This document shows positions 1 through 8,856 of a DNA stretch of 64,000 nucleotides, piece by piece. A program made the position numbers and the translations under genes. The stretch is taken from NCBI RefSeq assembly GCF_024448895.1, contig NZ_JAMOIC010000001.1, positions 62,001 through 126,000 on the forward strand, given 5' to 3'. The notes under the pieces were generated by a model. The model was not told the DNA's origin and did no database searches. It was given only the letters and a program-made list of their open reading frames with translations. Numbering within the stretch: position 1 is the stretch's first letter; each line of letters starts with the position of its first letter. The stretch is from Stutzerimonas stutzeri. GTDB taxonomy: Bacteria > Pseudomonadota > Gammaproteobacteria > Pseudomonadales > Pseudomonadaceae.

Positions 1-63
1 ATCCACGGTGGTCTCGAACTGACGGGTCGTTCGATCATGGTGGATGGTTAAATTGTTGGTCAT
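1..63 (-). CDS. 5' end of a possible GNAT-type N-acetyltransferase (partial)
   Basis: Only the first 21 codons lie in the window. The ATG at 63 follows a strong GAGGAGG ribosome binding site, and the peptide begins MTNNLTIHHDRTTRQF. Short acidic/aromatic N-termini like this are seen in small YjdJ-like acetyltransferases (COG2388), but the visible part is too short to prove it. It is divergent from oprI. Confidence 0.4.
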   Translation of the reverse strand, partial: MTNNLTIHHDRTTRQFETTVD

Positions 64-390
64 CTCGCCTCCTCGACAGCTTTGCTCTGTCGGATTTTCC
101 GTGAGACCGCTGCAGCGTGCGATCCCGTTTATTCTTGTTAGCTGGACGCCGCATGCTACCGCCGGTTAAGTCTTCGCTTCAATTGCTTAATTGACAGGCA
201 AAACGCTTTCAGCCAAAGCGTTAATACTCGTTATGCGAAGCGCGTCTGGCATGCAACTTTTAAGGTACGGCGCCGGTCCATGTACCGAGGGCACCGGCTC
301 GCTTTGATTGTTTTTCAATCAACTTGGCTGGCAAATGCCGTGAAAAGAGTGAGCTTGCAGAAAAATAGTAGTAGCCACTGCATGCTTCAG

Positions 391-418
391 TTTACTTAGT
401 GCAACTAATCGGTAGTAT
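391..418 (+). promoter_or_regulatory. Putative sigma-70 promoter of oprI
   Basis: TTTACT (391-396) and TAGTAT (413-418) are separated by 16 bp and lie about 60 bp before the oprI start, a plausible promoter for a very abundant lipoprotein. The rest of the 414-bp gap 64-477 holds no gene I can support. Confidence 0.4.
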
Positions 419-477
419 GTGCGCGCCAACTTTCCATAACGGAAGTTGCCATGGATTTCATCCTTAAGGGGAACACG

Positions 478-732
478 ATGAACAACGTTCTGAAATTTTC
501 TGCTCTGGCTTTCGCCGCAGTTCTGGCTACTGGTTGCAGCAACAGCATGACCAAAGAAAGCGAAGCCCGTCTGACCGCGACTGAAGACGCCGCTGCCCGC
601 GCTCAGGCTCGTGCTGACGAAGCGTACAGCAAGGCCGACGAGGCTATGCAGGCTGCTCAGAAGGCTCAGCAGACTGCTGACGAAGCCAACGAGCGTGCAC
701 TGCGTATGCTGGAACGCGCCAGCCGCAAGTAA
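478..732 (+). CDS. oprI: Major outer membrane lipoprotein OprI (Lpp-like)
   Basis: An 84-residue lipoprotein. The signal peptide ends in the lipobox LATGC, so the acylated Cys is about residue 20. The mature part is an Ala-rich heptad coiled coil (repeats such as [13 protein letters not shown] and [10 protein letters not shown]) ending in ...RASRK. The ATG at 478 follows AAGGGGAA; an in-frame ATG at 451 would add nine residues before the signal peptide and is less likely. OprI trimers sit in the outer membrane, and the terminal Lys is the known peptidoglycan attachment point in the Lpp family. A convergent L,D-transpeptidase gene follows. Confidence 0.95.
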   Translation: MNNVLKFSALAFAAVLATGCSNSMTKESEARLTATEDAAARAQARADEAYSKADEAMQAAQKAQQTADEANERALRMLERASRK

Positions 733-744
733 GCTTCAGGCAAG

Positions 745-777
745 AAAAAGCCGACCATCGCGATGGTCGGCTTTTTT
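745..777 (+). terminator. Bidirectional Rho-independent terminator between oprI and the L,D-transpeptidase gene
   Basis: A perfect 11-bp stem (GCCGACCATCG and its complement, 750-771) has an A-run on the left and TTTTTT on the right. It can therefore terminate oprI on the plus strand and the convergent transpeptidase gene on the minus strand. Confidence 0.85.
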
Positions 778-811
778 GTGAGCGTCATTCAGGCCAAACA
801 GCACACACCTT

Positions 812-1774
812 TTAGAAGATCTGCTCTTCCTGAGCGGCGAGCGCCTGCCCCTGATCAGCGATCTGGATTGGCAGTCCATCTTCCCCAGCTATAATCTCGC
901 GCACCATCTCCCAATCCAGCTGCAGTACACCAGCCGACTCGTCACGCTTGAGCAAGGTATTCACCACCACCGCATGCTTGTCCATGAGAGTCATGTGCTT
1001 GTCTTCGTCTTGCAGGGGGGTATGTGCTTCCAGATAGATCTTTCCCTGGCTCAGACCGAACTTGTAAGGCTCGTCGATGATCCGCACTGACGTGCCGACT
1101 TTGACCAACCCGGCCAACTCCAACACGTTGTGATTGAGCATGCGGAAGCAGCCGTGGCTGACGCGCATACCGATGCCGAATTTCTTGTTCGAGCCGTGTA
1201 TGAGGTACCCGGGCAGCGCCAGATTCATTTTGTACGGCCCGAGCGGATTGTCGGGTCCGGGCGGCACCACCTTTGGCAATGGATCGCCATCGGCCGCGTG
1301 CTCGTCGCGGATGGACTGCGGCGGATACCAGGCTGGATTGCTCGTCATTGCCGAGATGCGAGTATTGCCAACGGGTGAGCCCCACCCCTCACGGCCAATG
1401 CCCAAAGGAAAGGTGTGCACCACGTTTTCGCCTTTGGGGTAGTAATAAAGGCGGTATTCAGCCAGGTTGATCACGATGCCTTCGCGCGGCCCAGGTGGCA
1501 GGATGTATCGCGTGGGCAGAATGATGTCCGTGCCTTCGCCAGGCAACCAGGGGTCGACCCCGGGGTTAGCCGCAACCAGTTCCAGATAACCCAGATCATG
1601 CGTCTCGCCCAGCGCTGCAAAGGTATCCTCATACCTGGCCTTGATGACCTGAATTTGCCCGACGACATCCTCGCCTTCCGGCGGCAGTGGCAACTCGAGG
1701 GCAGCAGATTGCCCAGCCAACAGCAAAGCAGCGAATGACACACAGGAGGCGACTGCAGACGCACGCGAGAGCAT
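812..1774 (-). CDS. L,D-transpeptidase of the YkuD/ErfK/YbiS family
   Basis: A 320-residue protein with a signal peptide of about 25 residues. An N-terminal LysM-like stretch (LGYLELVAANPGVDPWLP) precedes the YkuD domain, which carries the catalytic signature HGSNKKFGIGMRVSHGCFRM (His...Ser-His-Gly-Cys). Family members form 3-3 peptidoglycan cross-links or attach Braun-type lipoproteins to peptidoglycan. The convergent oprI next door makes the anchoring role attractive, but that is inference. It is the last gene of a probable tesA-hypothetical-ldt transcription unit, 70 bp after the hypothetical gene. Confidence 0.9.
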   Translation of the reverse strand: MLSRASAVASCVSFAALLLAGQSAALELPLPPEGEDVVGQIQVIKARYEDTFAALGETHDLGYLELVAANPGVDPWLPGEGTDIILPTRYILPPGPREGIVINLAEYRLYYYPKGENVVHTFPLGIGREGWGSPVGNTRISAMTSNPAWYPPQSIRDEHAADGDPLPKVVPPGPDNPLGPYKMNLALPGYLIHGSNKKFGIGMRVSHGCFRMLNHNVLELAGLVKVGTSVRIIDEPYKFGLSQGKIYLEAHTPLQDEDKHMTLMDKHAVVVNTLLKRDESAGVLQLDWEMVREIIAGEDGLPIQIADQGQALAAQEEQIF

Positions 1775-1844
1775 TCAGGGTTTCCTTGGATATACAGAGG
1801 GCATAGTGATGGCGATTGTACTCGAAGCGGCTGCGCCCGCCGAG

Positions 1845-2171
1845 CTACCAGACGCTGGCGGCAGACGGAAGGCCTTTACGCTGCGCACTGAGCGCATCGC
1901 GACAAGCCGGGCAGAGACGACGGTCCTTGAGGATAGAGCGCTCCAGGTCCTGCCAAAGGGGGCGAGCCGGCAGGAAACCTCCACAAAGCGTCCGATCCAC
2001 TCTTCCGCTCAGTTCCAGCTGGCGCAGTGCAAGATGCAGACGATTTTCGCGACAGGCGAACAGGTCGAACTGCTCGTCCGGGACGATGAGTCTATAGGCA
2101 AAAAGGGACCAGGCTGGGCGCGGCATCTGAGGCTCCGAACGAGGGGCGCGACAGTAGCCGCGCGCACGCAT
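1845..2171 (-). CDS. Conserved hypothetical Cys-containing protein (PA2855-like position)
   Basis: A 108-residue basic protein without signal peptide or membrane segment. Cysteines are near 7, 40, 63 and a CPAC pair at 87-90, which could bind a metal. The ATG at 2171 overlaps the tesA stop by one base (TGATG), suggesting translational coupling. The same place in P. aeruginosa (between tesA and the transpeptidase gene) also holds a small hypothetical gene. Function unknown. The opposite strand is open too, but same-strand coupling favours this reading. Confidence 0.65.
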   Translation of the reverse strand: MRARGYCRAPRSEPQMPRPAWSLFAYRLIVPDEQFDLFACRENRLHLALRQLELSGRVDRTLCGGFLPARPLWQDLERSILKDRRLCPACRDALSAQRKGLPSAASVW

Positions 2172-2776
2172 CAAAGCAAGGGTTCGAGCACCGGCCAGAC
2201 GTTATCCAGCAACTGCTGCTGCGCCCCTGCAGTGGGGTGTATGCGATCGGCTTGCATCATCCCCTCAACCCCGCCTACACCCTCAAGCAAAAACGGCACG
2301 TACGGCAAATCTTTTTCTTCCGCTAGCGAGTCGAAGGCTTGCGCAAATGCAGTCGTGTAACGTTGCCCGAGATTGGGTGGCATGCGCATGCCGAGCAGCA
2401 CGACCTGGGCGTCAACCTCCTGCGACTGCTTAACCATCGCCGCCAGATTCTGACGCAGCTGCGCAGGTGGCTGACCGCGCAATCCATCGTTGCCGCCTAG
2501 CTCGATGATCACCACGTCCGGCTCATGTTCGGTCAGCAAGGTCGGGAGCCTTGCCAGCCCCCCACCGCTTGTGTCGCCACTGATCGAAGCGTTCACCACG
2601 CGATAATCGAGCTTCTCTGTTTCAAGGCGTTGCTGCAGCAGGTGTACCCACCCCTGGCTGGTTTCCAGCCCGAAAGCCGCACTGATACTATCCCCGACCA
2701 CCAGCACCGTCCCCGCAAAGGCTCCATGAGCCCAGCACAGCAATACCAGGGCCCCACCTCTCAGCCAATTTCGCAT
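2171..2776 (-). CDS. tesA: Multifunctional acyl-CoA thioesterase I / lysophospholipase TesA
   Basis: A 201-residue periplasmic SGNH-hydrolase. The start is the ATG at 2776, four bases after GGAGAT; it opens a signal peptide (MRNWLRGGALVLLCWAHGAFA). Block I is VVGDSISAAFG (catalytic Ser), block III is GGNDGLRG, and the catalytic Asp/His are in DRIHPTAGAQ near the C-terminus. Family activity: hydrolysis of long-chain acyl-CoA, lysophospholipids and esters. The start codon lies only 10 bp from that of the divergent ABC ATPase gene, the same tesA/ybbA arrangement as in E. coli. Confidence 0.95.
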   Translation of the reverse strand: MRNWLRGGALVLLCWAHGAFAGTVLVVGDSISAAFGLETSQGWVHLLQQRLETEKLDYRVVNASISGDTSGGGLARLPTLLTEHEPDVVIIELGGNDGLRGQPPAQLRQNLAAMVKQSQEVDAQVVLLGMRMPPNLGQRYTTAFAQAFDSLAEEKDLPYVPFLLEGVGGVEGMMQADRIHPTAGAQQQLLDNVWPVLEPLL

Positions 2777-2786
2777 CGGAATCTCC

Positions 2787-3473
2787 ATGAGCGCCAGCAT
2801 TCTGTACGCCCAGAACCTTAGCAAAGTGGTACCCAGCGCGGAAGGCGAGCTGGCAATACTCGACGACGTGTCACTCAGCCTCGACAAGGGTGAAAGCCTC
2901 GCCATCGTCGGCACCTCCGGGTCAGGCAAATCGACCCTGCTCGGTTTACTTGCGGGGCTCGACCTGCCCAGCTCGGGTGAGGTGCAGCTTGCAGGTCATC
3001 TGCTCGGTGGCCTGGATGAAGACCAGCGCGCTCGCGTTCGGGCCGAGAACGTCGGCTTCGTCTTTCAGTCGTTCCAACTGCTCGACAGCCTCAACGCACT
3101 CGAAAACGTGATGCTCTCGCTTGAACTGCACGGCCGCCGGGATGCGCAGGCAAAAGCTACTGAACTACTGGATCGTGTCGGACTGGGCGCGCGCCTGCAT
3201 CACTATCCTCGACAGCTCTCCGGAGGCGAACAGCAGCGCGTCGCTGTGGCACGCGCATTCGCCGCGGAACCCACTGTACTGTTCGCCGACGAGCCGACCG
3301 GCAATCTCGACAGTCACACCGGCGCAACCATCACAGAGCTGTTGTTCGAACTGAACAGGGAACGCGGCACCACACTGGTGCTGGTTACCCATGATGAACG
3401 TCTGGCTCAGCGTTGCCAGCACCTGCTTCGACTTGAAGGTGGTCGCGAACTTCGTGATGAGTTGACCCGATGA
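2787..3473 (+). CDS. ABC transporter ATP-binding protein, YbbA/LolD-like
   Basis: A 228-residue ATPase of the MacB/LolD/YbbA group. Walker A is GTSGSGKST (about residue 39), the Q-loop is [10 protein letters not shown], the signature is [14 protein letters not shown] and Walker B is [12 protein letters not shown], followed by the switch His in LVTHD. The next gene overlaps by 4 bp (ATGA) and encodes the cognate FtsX-type permease. By family this is an envelope lipid/lipoprotein-type exporter; the substrate is unknown. Being divergent from tesA suggests co-evolution with envelope lipid turnover. Confidence 0.92.
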   Translation: MSASILYAQNLSKVVPSAEGELAILDDVSLSLDKGESLAIVGTSGSGKSTLLGLLAGLDLPSSGEVQLAGHLLGGLDEDQRARVRAENVGFVFQSFQLLDSLNALENVMLSLELHGRRDAQAKATELLDRVGLGARLHHYPRQLSGGEQQRVAVARAFAAEPTVLFADEPTGNLDSHTGATITELLFELNRERGTTLVLVTHDERLAQRCQHLLRLEGGRELRDELTR

Positions 3474-5971
3474 AGCACGTGCCTATCAGCCGCTTGGCAC
3501 ATCTCGCCCTGCGCCAGCTCATGCGCGACGCGCGCGCCGGCGAGCTACGGGTATTGTTCTTCGCATTGCTGATCGCCGTCGCAGCAAGCACTGCCATAGG
3601 TTACTTCGGCGCGCGGCTGAATGACGCCATGTTGTTGCGAGCCACCGAGTTTCTGGGGGCGGACCTGGTATTGCGCGGCAGCGCGCCCACCGAACCGGGA
3701 CAGATTGAAGCAGGCGTCGAGCGAAAGCTTGAGCATGCGCAGGTTGTGGAATTCTCAAGTGTCGTCGCAACGGACGACAACCTTCAGCTAACCAGCGTCA
3801 AGGCAGCTGACGACAATTATCCCTTGCGAGGCGAGCTCCGCAGCGCTGCAGCGCCCTACCAGCCTGAACAACCTGGGCCAGGTCCAAGGCCAGGCGAAGC
3901 CTGGGCCGAAGCCCGCCTGTTCGCCGCTCTGGATCTGCAGATCGGCGACCTGATCGAGGTCGGCAACAAACAGCTGAAGCTTAGCCGGGTGCTGACATAC
4001 GAACCCGACCGCGTGGGCGATTTCTACAGCCTCACGCCACGTGTACTGATGCATCTCGATGACCTGGATGCCACTGGCGTGGTGCAACCGGGCAGCCGAG
4101 TAACCTACCGAGAGCTGTGGCGTGGAGAAGCGGCGCAGCTGACCGCCTACGAGACAGCCGTAAAGGCGGATCTTCAACCCCATCAACGCATCGAAACAGC
4201 CAAGGACGGCAATCGCCAGATCGGCGGTGCGCTGGGGCGCGCCGAGCGTTATCTGAATCTAGCCAGCCTGGCGGCCGTGCTGCTTGCCGGTGTTGCAGTG
4301 GCCCTGTCGGCCGCACGTTTTGCCGCTCGCCGCTTCGATGCGAGCGCGCTTCTAAGATGTCTGGGACTGTCCCGGCGGGAAGCGCTGACGCTCTACACCC
4401 TGCAGCTTGCCTATCTCGGAGTTGTTGCCAGTGCGGTGGGCGCCCTGCTTGGCTGGGCTGCTCAACATGGCCTGTTCTTCCTGCTACGCGAGCTAGTGGT
4501 CAGTGAAGTACCACCGGCCACGCTCTGGCCAGCCCTGGCTGGCATCGCCACAGGCCTCGTCGCACTGGCAGGCTTTGCCTTGCCGCCCCTGGCAGCACTG
4601 GGCCGAGTACCACCACTACGCGTACTGCGCCGCGACATGCTGCCAATCCCACCGAGCTCCTGGCTGGTATACGGCGCAGCGATTGTCGCGCTCGGCTTGA
4701 TCATGTGGCGCCTAAGTCTGGATCTGAAAATAACCCTGGCTCTGCTGGGCGGCGGCATGCTCGCCACGGTAATCCTTGGCGGCCTGCTGCTTTTGGCTTT
4801 GAAGGGCCTGCGGCGCGCGCTTTCGGGCGCGTCCCTGACATGGCGCCTGGGCCTTGGACAGTTACTACGCCATCCGCTAGCAGCAGCCGGACAATCGCTG
4901 GCCTTCGGTTTGATCCTCCTGGCCATGGCGCTGATAGCCCTATTGCGTGGAGAGCTGCTCGATACCTGGCAGGATCAGTTGCCCGCAGACGCCCCCAACC
5001 ACTTCGTGCTGAACGTCCTCCCTGCCGATAGGGACGCGTTCGCCGCCCGCATCGAGGCGCTCTCGGATCACGCTGCACCGCTGTACCCGGTGGTGCCCGG
5101 TCGTCTGGTCGCTATCAACGGCGAACCGGTGCGCCAGCTGGTCAGCAAGGAAAGCCAAGGCGAGCGAGCCATTCGCCGAGACCTCAGCCTGACCTGGGCC
5201 CAGGATCTCCCTTCGGATAACAGGCTTACCGCTGGCGAATGGTGGGATGGCTCGTCTGGCGAGCTGCCTGGAGTTTCGGTTGAAGCCGAGCTCGCCGAAA
5301 GCTTGCAGGTAAAACTGGGAGACACCCTCAGCTTCACGGTGGGCGGCCTGACGCGTGATGCCAGCGTGACCAGCCTTCGCGAGGTGAACTGGGACAGCTT
5401 TCAACCCAACTTCTACATGATCTTCGAACCGCAGACCCTGCAGGACGTCCCTGCCACCTACATGACCAGTTTTCACCTGCCAGAGGGCAAGGACCGCGAA
5501 CTTGTTAAGCTGGCCAGAGACTTCCCGTCGGCCACGATCCTGCAGGTTGAGGCGTTGCTTACTCAACTGCGCAGCATCCTCGCGCAGGTATCGCTGGCAG
5601 TGGAATACGTACTCATGTTCGTTCTGGCCGCAGGCCTGGCTGTGCTGTTTGCCGGACTGCAAGCGACGCTGGATGAACGAATCCGCCAGGGGGCGCTGCT
5701 CAGGGCGCTGGGCGCAGAACGCAAACTGCTGCTCCGGGCGCGACGGACCGAGTTTGGTGTACTGGGTGCCGCAAGCGGTCTGCTTGCCGCGCTGGGATGC
5801 GAACTGGTCAGCGCACTGCTCTATCACTTCGTGTTCGATCTGCGCTGGCAACCCCATCCCTGGCTGCTGATCCTCCCGCTGATCGGGGCGCTGCTGGTCG
5901 GCACCGCAGGGGTGCTTGGGACGCGTCGAGCGCTCAATGCGAGCCCGCTTAATGTATTGAGGGAAAGCTGA
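3470..5971 (+). CDS. ABC transporter permease, YbbP-like (two FtsX domains)
   Basis: An 833-residue membrane protein. One TM helix near residues 25-45 is followed by a large periplasmic region. A first group of TM segments (about 260-480) contains the first FtsX domain, a second periplasmic domain follows (about 500-690), and a C-terminal FtsX domain has about three TM segments (AVEYVLMFVLAAGLAVLFAG onward). This is the full-length YbbP organisation, with two permease halves in one chain. It partners the ATPase encoded immediately upstream (4-bp overlap). Transported substrate unknown. Confidence 0.9.
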   Translation: MKHVPISRLAHLALRQLMRDARAGELRVLFFALLIAVAASTAIGYFGARLNDAMLLRATEFLGADLVLRGSAPTEPGQIEAGVERKLEHAQVVEFSSVVATDDNLQLTSVKAADDNYPLRGELRSAAAPYQPEQPGPGPRPGEAWAEARLFAALDLQIGDLIEVGNKQLKLSRVLTYEPDRVGDFYSLTPRVLMHLDDLDATGVVQPGSRVTYRELWRGEAAQLTAYETAVKADLQPHQRIETAKDGNRQIGGALGRAERYLNLASLAAVLLAGVAVALSAARFAARRFDASALLRCLGLSRREALTLYTLQLAYLGVVASAVGALLGWAAQHGLFFLLRELVVSEVPPATLWPALAGIATGLVALAGFALPPLAALGRVPPLRVLRRDMLPIPPSSWLVYGAAIVALGLIMWRLSLDLKITLALLGGGMLATVILGGLLLLALKGLRRALSGASLTWRLGLGQLLRHPLAAAGQSLAFGLILLAMALIALLRGELLDTWQDQLPADAPNHFVLNVLPADRDAFAARIEALSDHAAPLYPVVPGRLVAINGEPVRQLVSKESQGERAIRRDLSLTWAQDLPSDNRLTAGEWWDGSSGELPGVSVEAELAESLQVKLGDTLSFTVGGLTRDASVTSLREVNWDSFQPNFYMIFEPQTLQDVPATYMTSFHLPEGKDRELVKLARDFPSATILQVEALLTQLRSILAQVSLAVEYVLMFVLAAGLAVLFAGLQATLDERIRQGALLRALGAERKLLLRARRTEFGVLGAASGLLAALGCELVSALLYHFVFDLRWQPHPWLLILPLIGALLVGTAGVLGTRRALNASPLNVLRES

Positions 5972-6036
5972 GCAATGCAGGCAACCGGTTCGACTGGCGA
6001 TAGAATGTCCAACCTTCACGCCTGACCGGAAAGACC

Positions 6037-6534
6037 ATGAGCCGTTACCGCCCGCCTCGCCCTGCCGGCACCCCGCTGATCACGCCAGAGGGCGAGGCGC
6101 GACTGCGCGCCGAGTTGCACGAACTTTGGCACGTGAAACGTCCGCAGGTTACCCAGTCCGTCAGCGAGGCCGCGGCACAGGGTGATCGTTCGGAAAATGC
6201 CGAGTACACCTATGGCAAGAAAATGCTGCGTGAGATCGACAGTCGCGTCCGTTTCCTTACCAAGCGCCTGGAAAAACTCAAAGTGGTTGCCGACAAACCC
6301 AGTGACTCGGGAAAAGTCTATTTCGGCGCATGGGTGACGGTTGAAGACGAAGATGGCGAACAGGCTCGTTATCGGATCGTCGGACCGGACGAACTGGAAC
6401 TTCGTCAAGGCTTGATCAGCATCGATTCGCCGCTAGCGCGCGCTCTGGTTGGCAAGCCGCTGGACGCCGAGGTCCAGGTGCAGACGCCGACCGGACCGAA
6501 GCTCTGGTACGTCGTTGCCATCGAGTACGTCTGA
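6037..6534 (+). CDS. greB: Transcription elongation factor GreB
   Basis: A 165-residue protein with the Gre architecture: an N-terminal antiparallel coiled coil that inserts into the RNA polymerase secondary channel, with the acidic tip motif (GDRSENAEY), then a C-terminal FKBP-like domain ([11 protein letters not shown] to [13 protein letters not shown]). It stimulates RNA cleavage in backtracked complexes. The length and the N-terminal [19 protein letters not shown] favour GreB over GreA. Confidence 0.93.
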   Translation: MSRYRPPRPAGTPLITPEGEARLRAELHELWHVKRPQVTQSVSEAAAQGDRSENAEYTYGKKMLREIDSRVRFLTKRLEKLKVVADKPSDSGKVYFGAWVTVEDEDGEQARYRIVGPDELELRQGLISIDSPLARALVGKPLDAEVQVQTPTGPKLWYVVAIEYV

Positions 6535-6735
6535 CCGATAGGTTTTTATGCGACCAGTAAGTCATTAAAATCATCGATCTTGGCTTGATTTTCGTCGAAA
6601 TCTCCAATCATCACCTATCTACTCAACGTGCTGTTCCATCGGGTAACAGGCGTTCCATCATCCATCTAAACGCGCCTGCCCGACGAATCAAGCGGCACGA
6701 CGAGCTAGAGCCTGCGCGGCCGTGACATACCAAGG

Positions 6736-6752
6736 TTGGCATGAATGCTGCG
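6736..6752 (+). promoter_or_regulatory. Sigma-54 (-24/-12) promoter candidate upstream of the lipase gene
   Basis: TTGGCATG-AATG-CTGC keeps the invariant GG and GC at the sigma-54 spacing (12 bp from first G to G), about 85 bp before the lipase start. Lipase genes of several Pseudomonas species are known to be RpoN-dependent. The whole 303-bp gap 6535-6837 contains no gene. I could not define an enhancer-binding-protein site. Confidence 0.6.
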
Positions 6753-6825
6753 ATTGTCACGCTTGCAGTACGCGCAGTGCGCGGTGAATGGCGAAGGATT
6801 GCCCAACGTCCTGTTCACCCACTGA

Positions 6826-7779
<954 letters not shown>

Positions 7780-7784
7780 GACTC

Positions 7785-7808
7785 GAGCGGGGCCGACCAG
7801 CCCCGCTC
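7785..7808 (+). other. Intercistronic hairpin between lipase and foldase genes
   Basis: A 9-bp perfect GC-rich stem (GAGCGGGGC pairing with GCCCCGCTC) with a 6-base loop in the 50-bp gap. No T-run follows, so a strong terminator is unlikely. It could stabilise the lipase mRNA or make foldase expression sub-stoichiometric; that role is inference. Confidence 0.5.
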
Positions 7809-7829
7809 CCTGAGCATAAGGCATCACTT

Positions 7830-8852
7830 ATGAGAACTCTTGCCGCCCTCTTGCTGTTGACGCTTACCGCTAGCGCCGTAATTTACTGGCGCGATTCACC
7901 CGTATCACAACTCGCGCAGACGCCCAGCGAGGCGGCGCCCCTTTTGTCTCATCCGCTCCGGCCTGAACAGCAGCCCTTTCAACCCCAACTCACACGGGCC
8001 GTGCAACCCGCCGTGAACACCCGGCTTCCGCCCTCCTTCACAGGTACTCAAGTCGATGGTCAGCTTCGTGCAGACCCTGCGGGGAATCTGATTGTCGATG
8101 CAGACGTCCGTCATGCGTTCGATTATTTCCTTGCATCAATAGGCGAAGAACCGATCGCCGCCAGCGTCACACGGCTGCAGCGGTACATCCAATCGCAACT
8201 TCCTGAACCTGCTGCGCGCGATGCCACACAGCTGTTAAGCCAGTATCTGGACTACAAACGACAATTGCTGGTGCTCGAAAAAGACCATATCCAGCAGCCA
8301 GACCTAGACGCGATGCGGGCGCGACTAAGTGCGGTCCGGCAATTACGCGCCAGGATTTTCGATAGCGCAGCTCATCAGGCGTTTTTTGCGCTGGACGAAG
8401 CGGCGGATGGCTTCACGCTGGAGAGATTAGCCATCCGACACGACCCGACCTTGAGCGCATCTGAGCAGGGAGCGGCGCTGGATCGATTGCGCAGCAGTCT
8501 GCCAGCAGAGCTGCAGGACACGCTCGCAATACAGCTGCAGGGCGAGCTCCGTGAGCGAACCGGCGCGTTACAGGCCAGCGGAAGCACCTCGGCCGACCTG
8601 CGTCAGTTGCGCCAACGGTTAGTCGGTAACGCTGCAGCTGAGCGCCTGGAGCAACTCGACGCCAAACGCCGTGACTGGCAGAGCCGCGTCATGGCTTACC
8701 GCCAGGAGAAAAGCCGCATCGAGAACAGCCGCGGGCTAGGCGAAGCCGACAAGCAGACGGCCATCCAACGCCTGGCATCCCAGCGATTTGATGGCAACGA
8801 GCGGCTTCGCCTGGAGGCGGCCGAACGCCTGCTTACGGTTGAGAATGGCTGA
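7830..8852 (+). CDS. lif: Lipase-specific foldase Lif (lipase chaperone)
   Basis: A 340-residue inner-membrane-anchored periplasmic steric chaperone. An N-terminal TM helix (LAALLLLTLTASAVIYW) is followed by a Pro/Gln-rich linker (about 25-70). The first mini-domain carries the family hallmark RHAFDYFLASIGE (RxxFDY motif, about residue 93), followed by a helical scaffold rich in Arg, Glu and Leu. It folds the lipase encoded 50 bp upstream, and co-transcription from the sigma-54 promoter is likely. It converges with the next gene, only 4 bp separating the stops. Confidence 0.93.
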   Translation: MRTLAALLLLTLTASAVIYWRDSPVSQLAQTPSEAAPLLSHPLRPEQQPFQPQLTRAVQPAVNTRLPPSFTGTQVDGQLRADPAGNLIVDADVRHAFDYFLASIGEEPIAASVTRLQRYIQSQLPEPAARDATQLLSQYLDYKRQLLVLEKDHIQQPDLDAMRARLSAVRQLRARIFDSAAHQAFFALDEAADGFTLERLAIRHDPTLSASEQGAALDRLRSSLPAELQDTLAIQLQGELRERTGALQASGSTSADLRQLRQRLVGNAAAERLEQLDAKRRDWQSRVMAYRQEKSRIENSRGLGEADKQTAIQRLASQRFDGNERLRLEAAERLLTVENG

Positions 8853-8856
8853 CTGT

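Noticed and set aside
1806-2360. Plus-strand frame opposite the Cys-containing hypothetical gene
   Set aside because: The minus-strand gene is coupled to tesA by a one-base overlap and fits the conserved operon order; the plus-strand frame runs into tesA antisense.
4940-6019. Long minus-strand frame opposite the permease gene
   Set aside because: It is the antisense shadow of a well-supported FtsX permease, a common artefact in GC-rich genomes.
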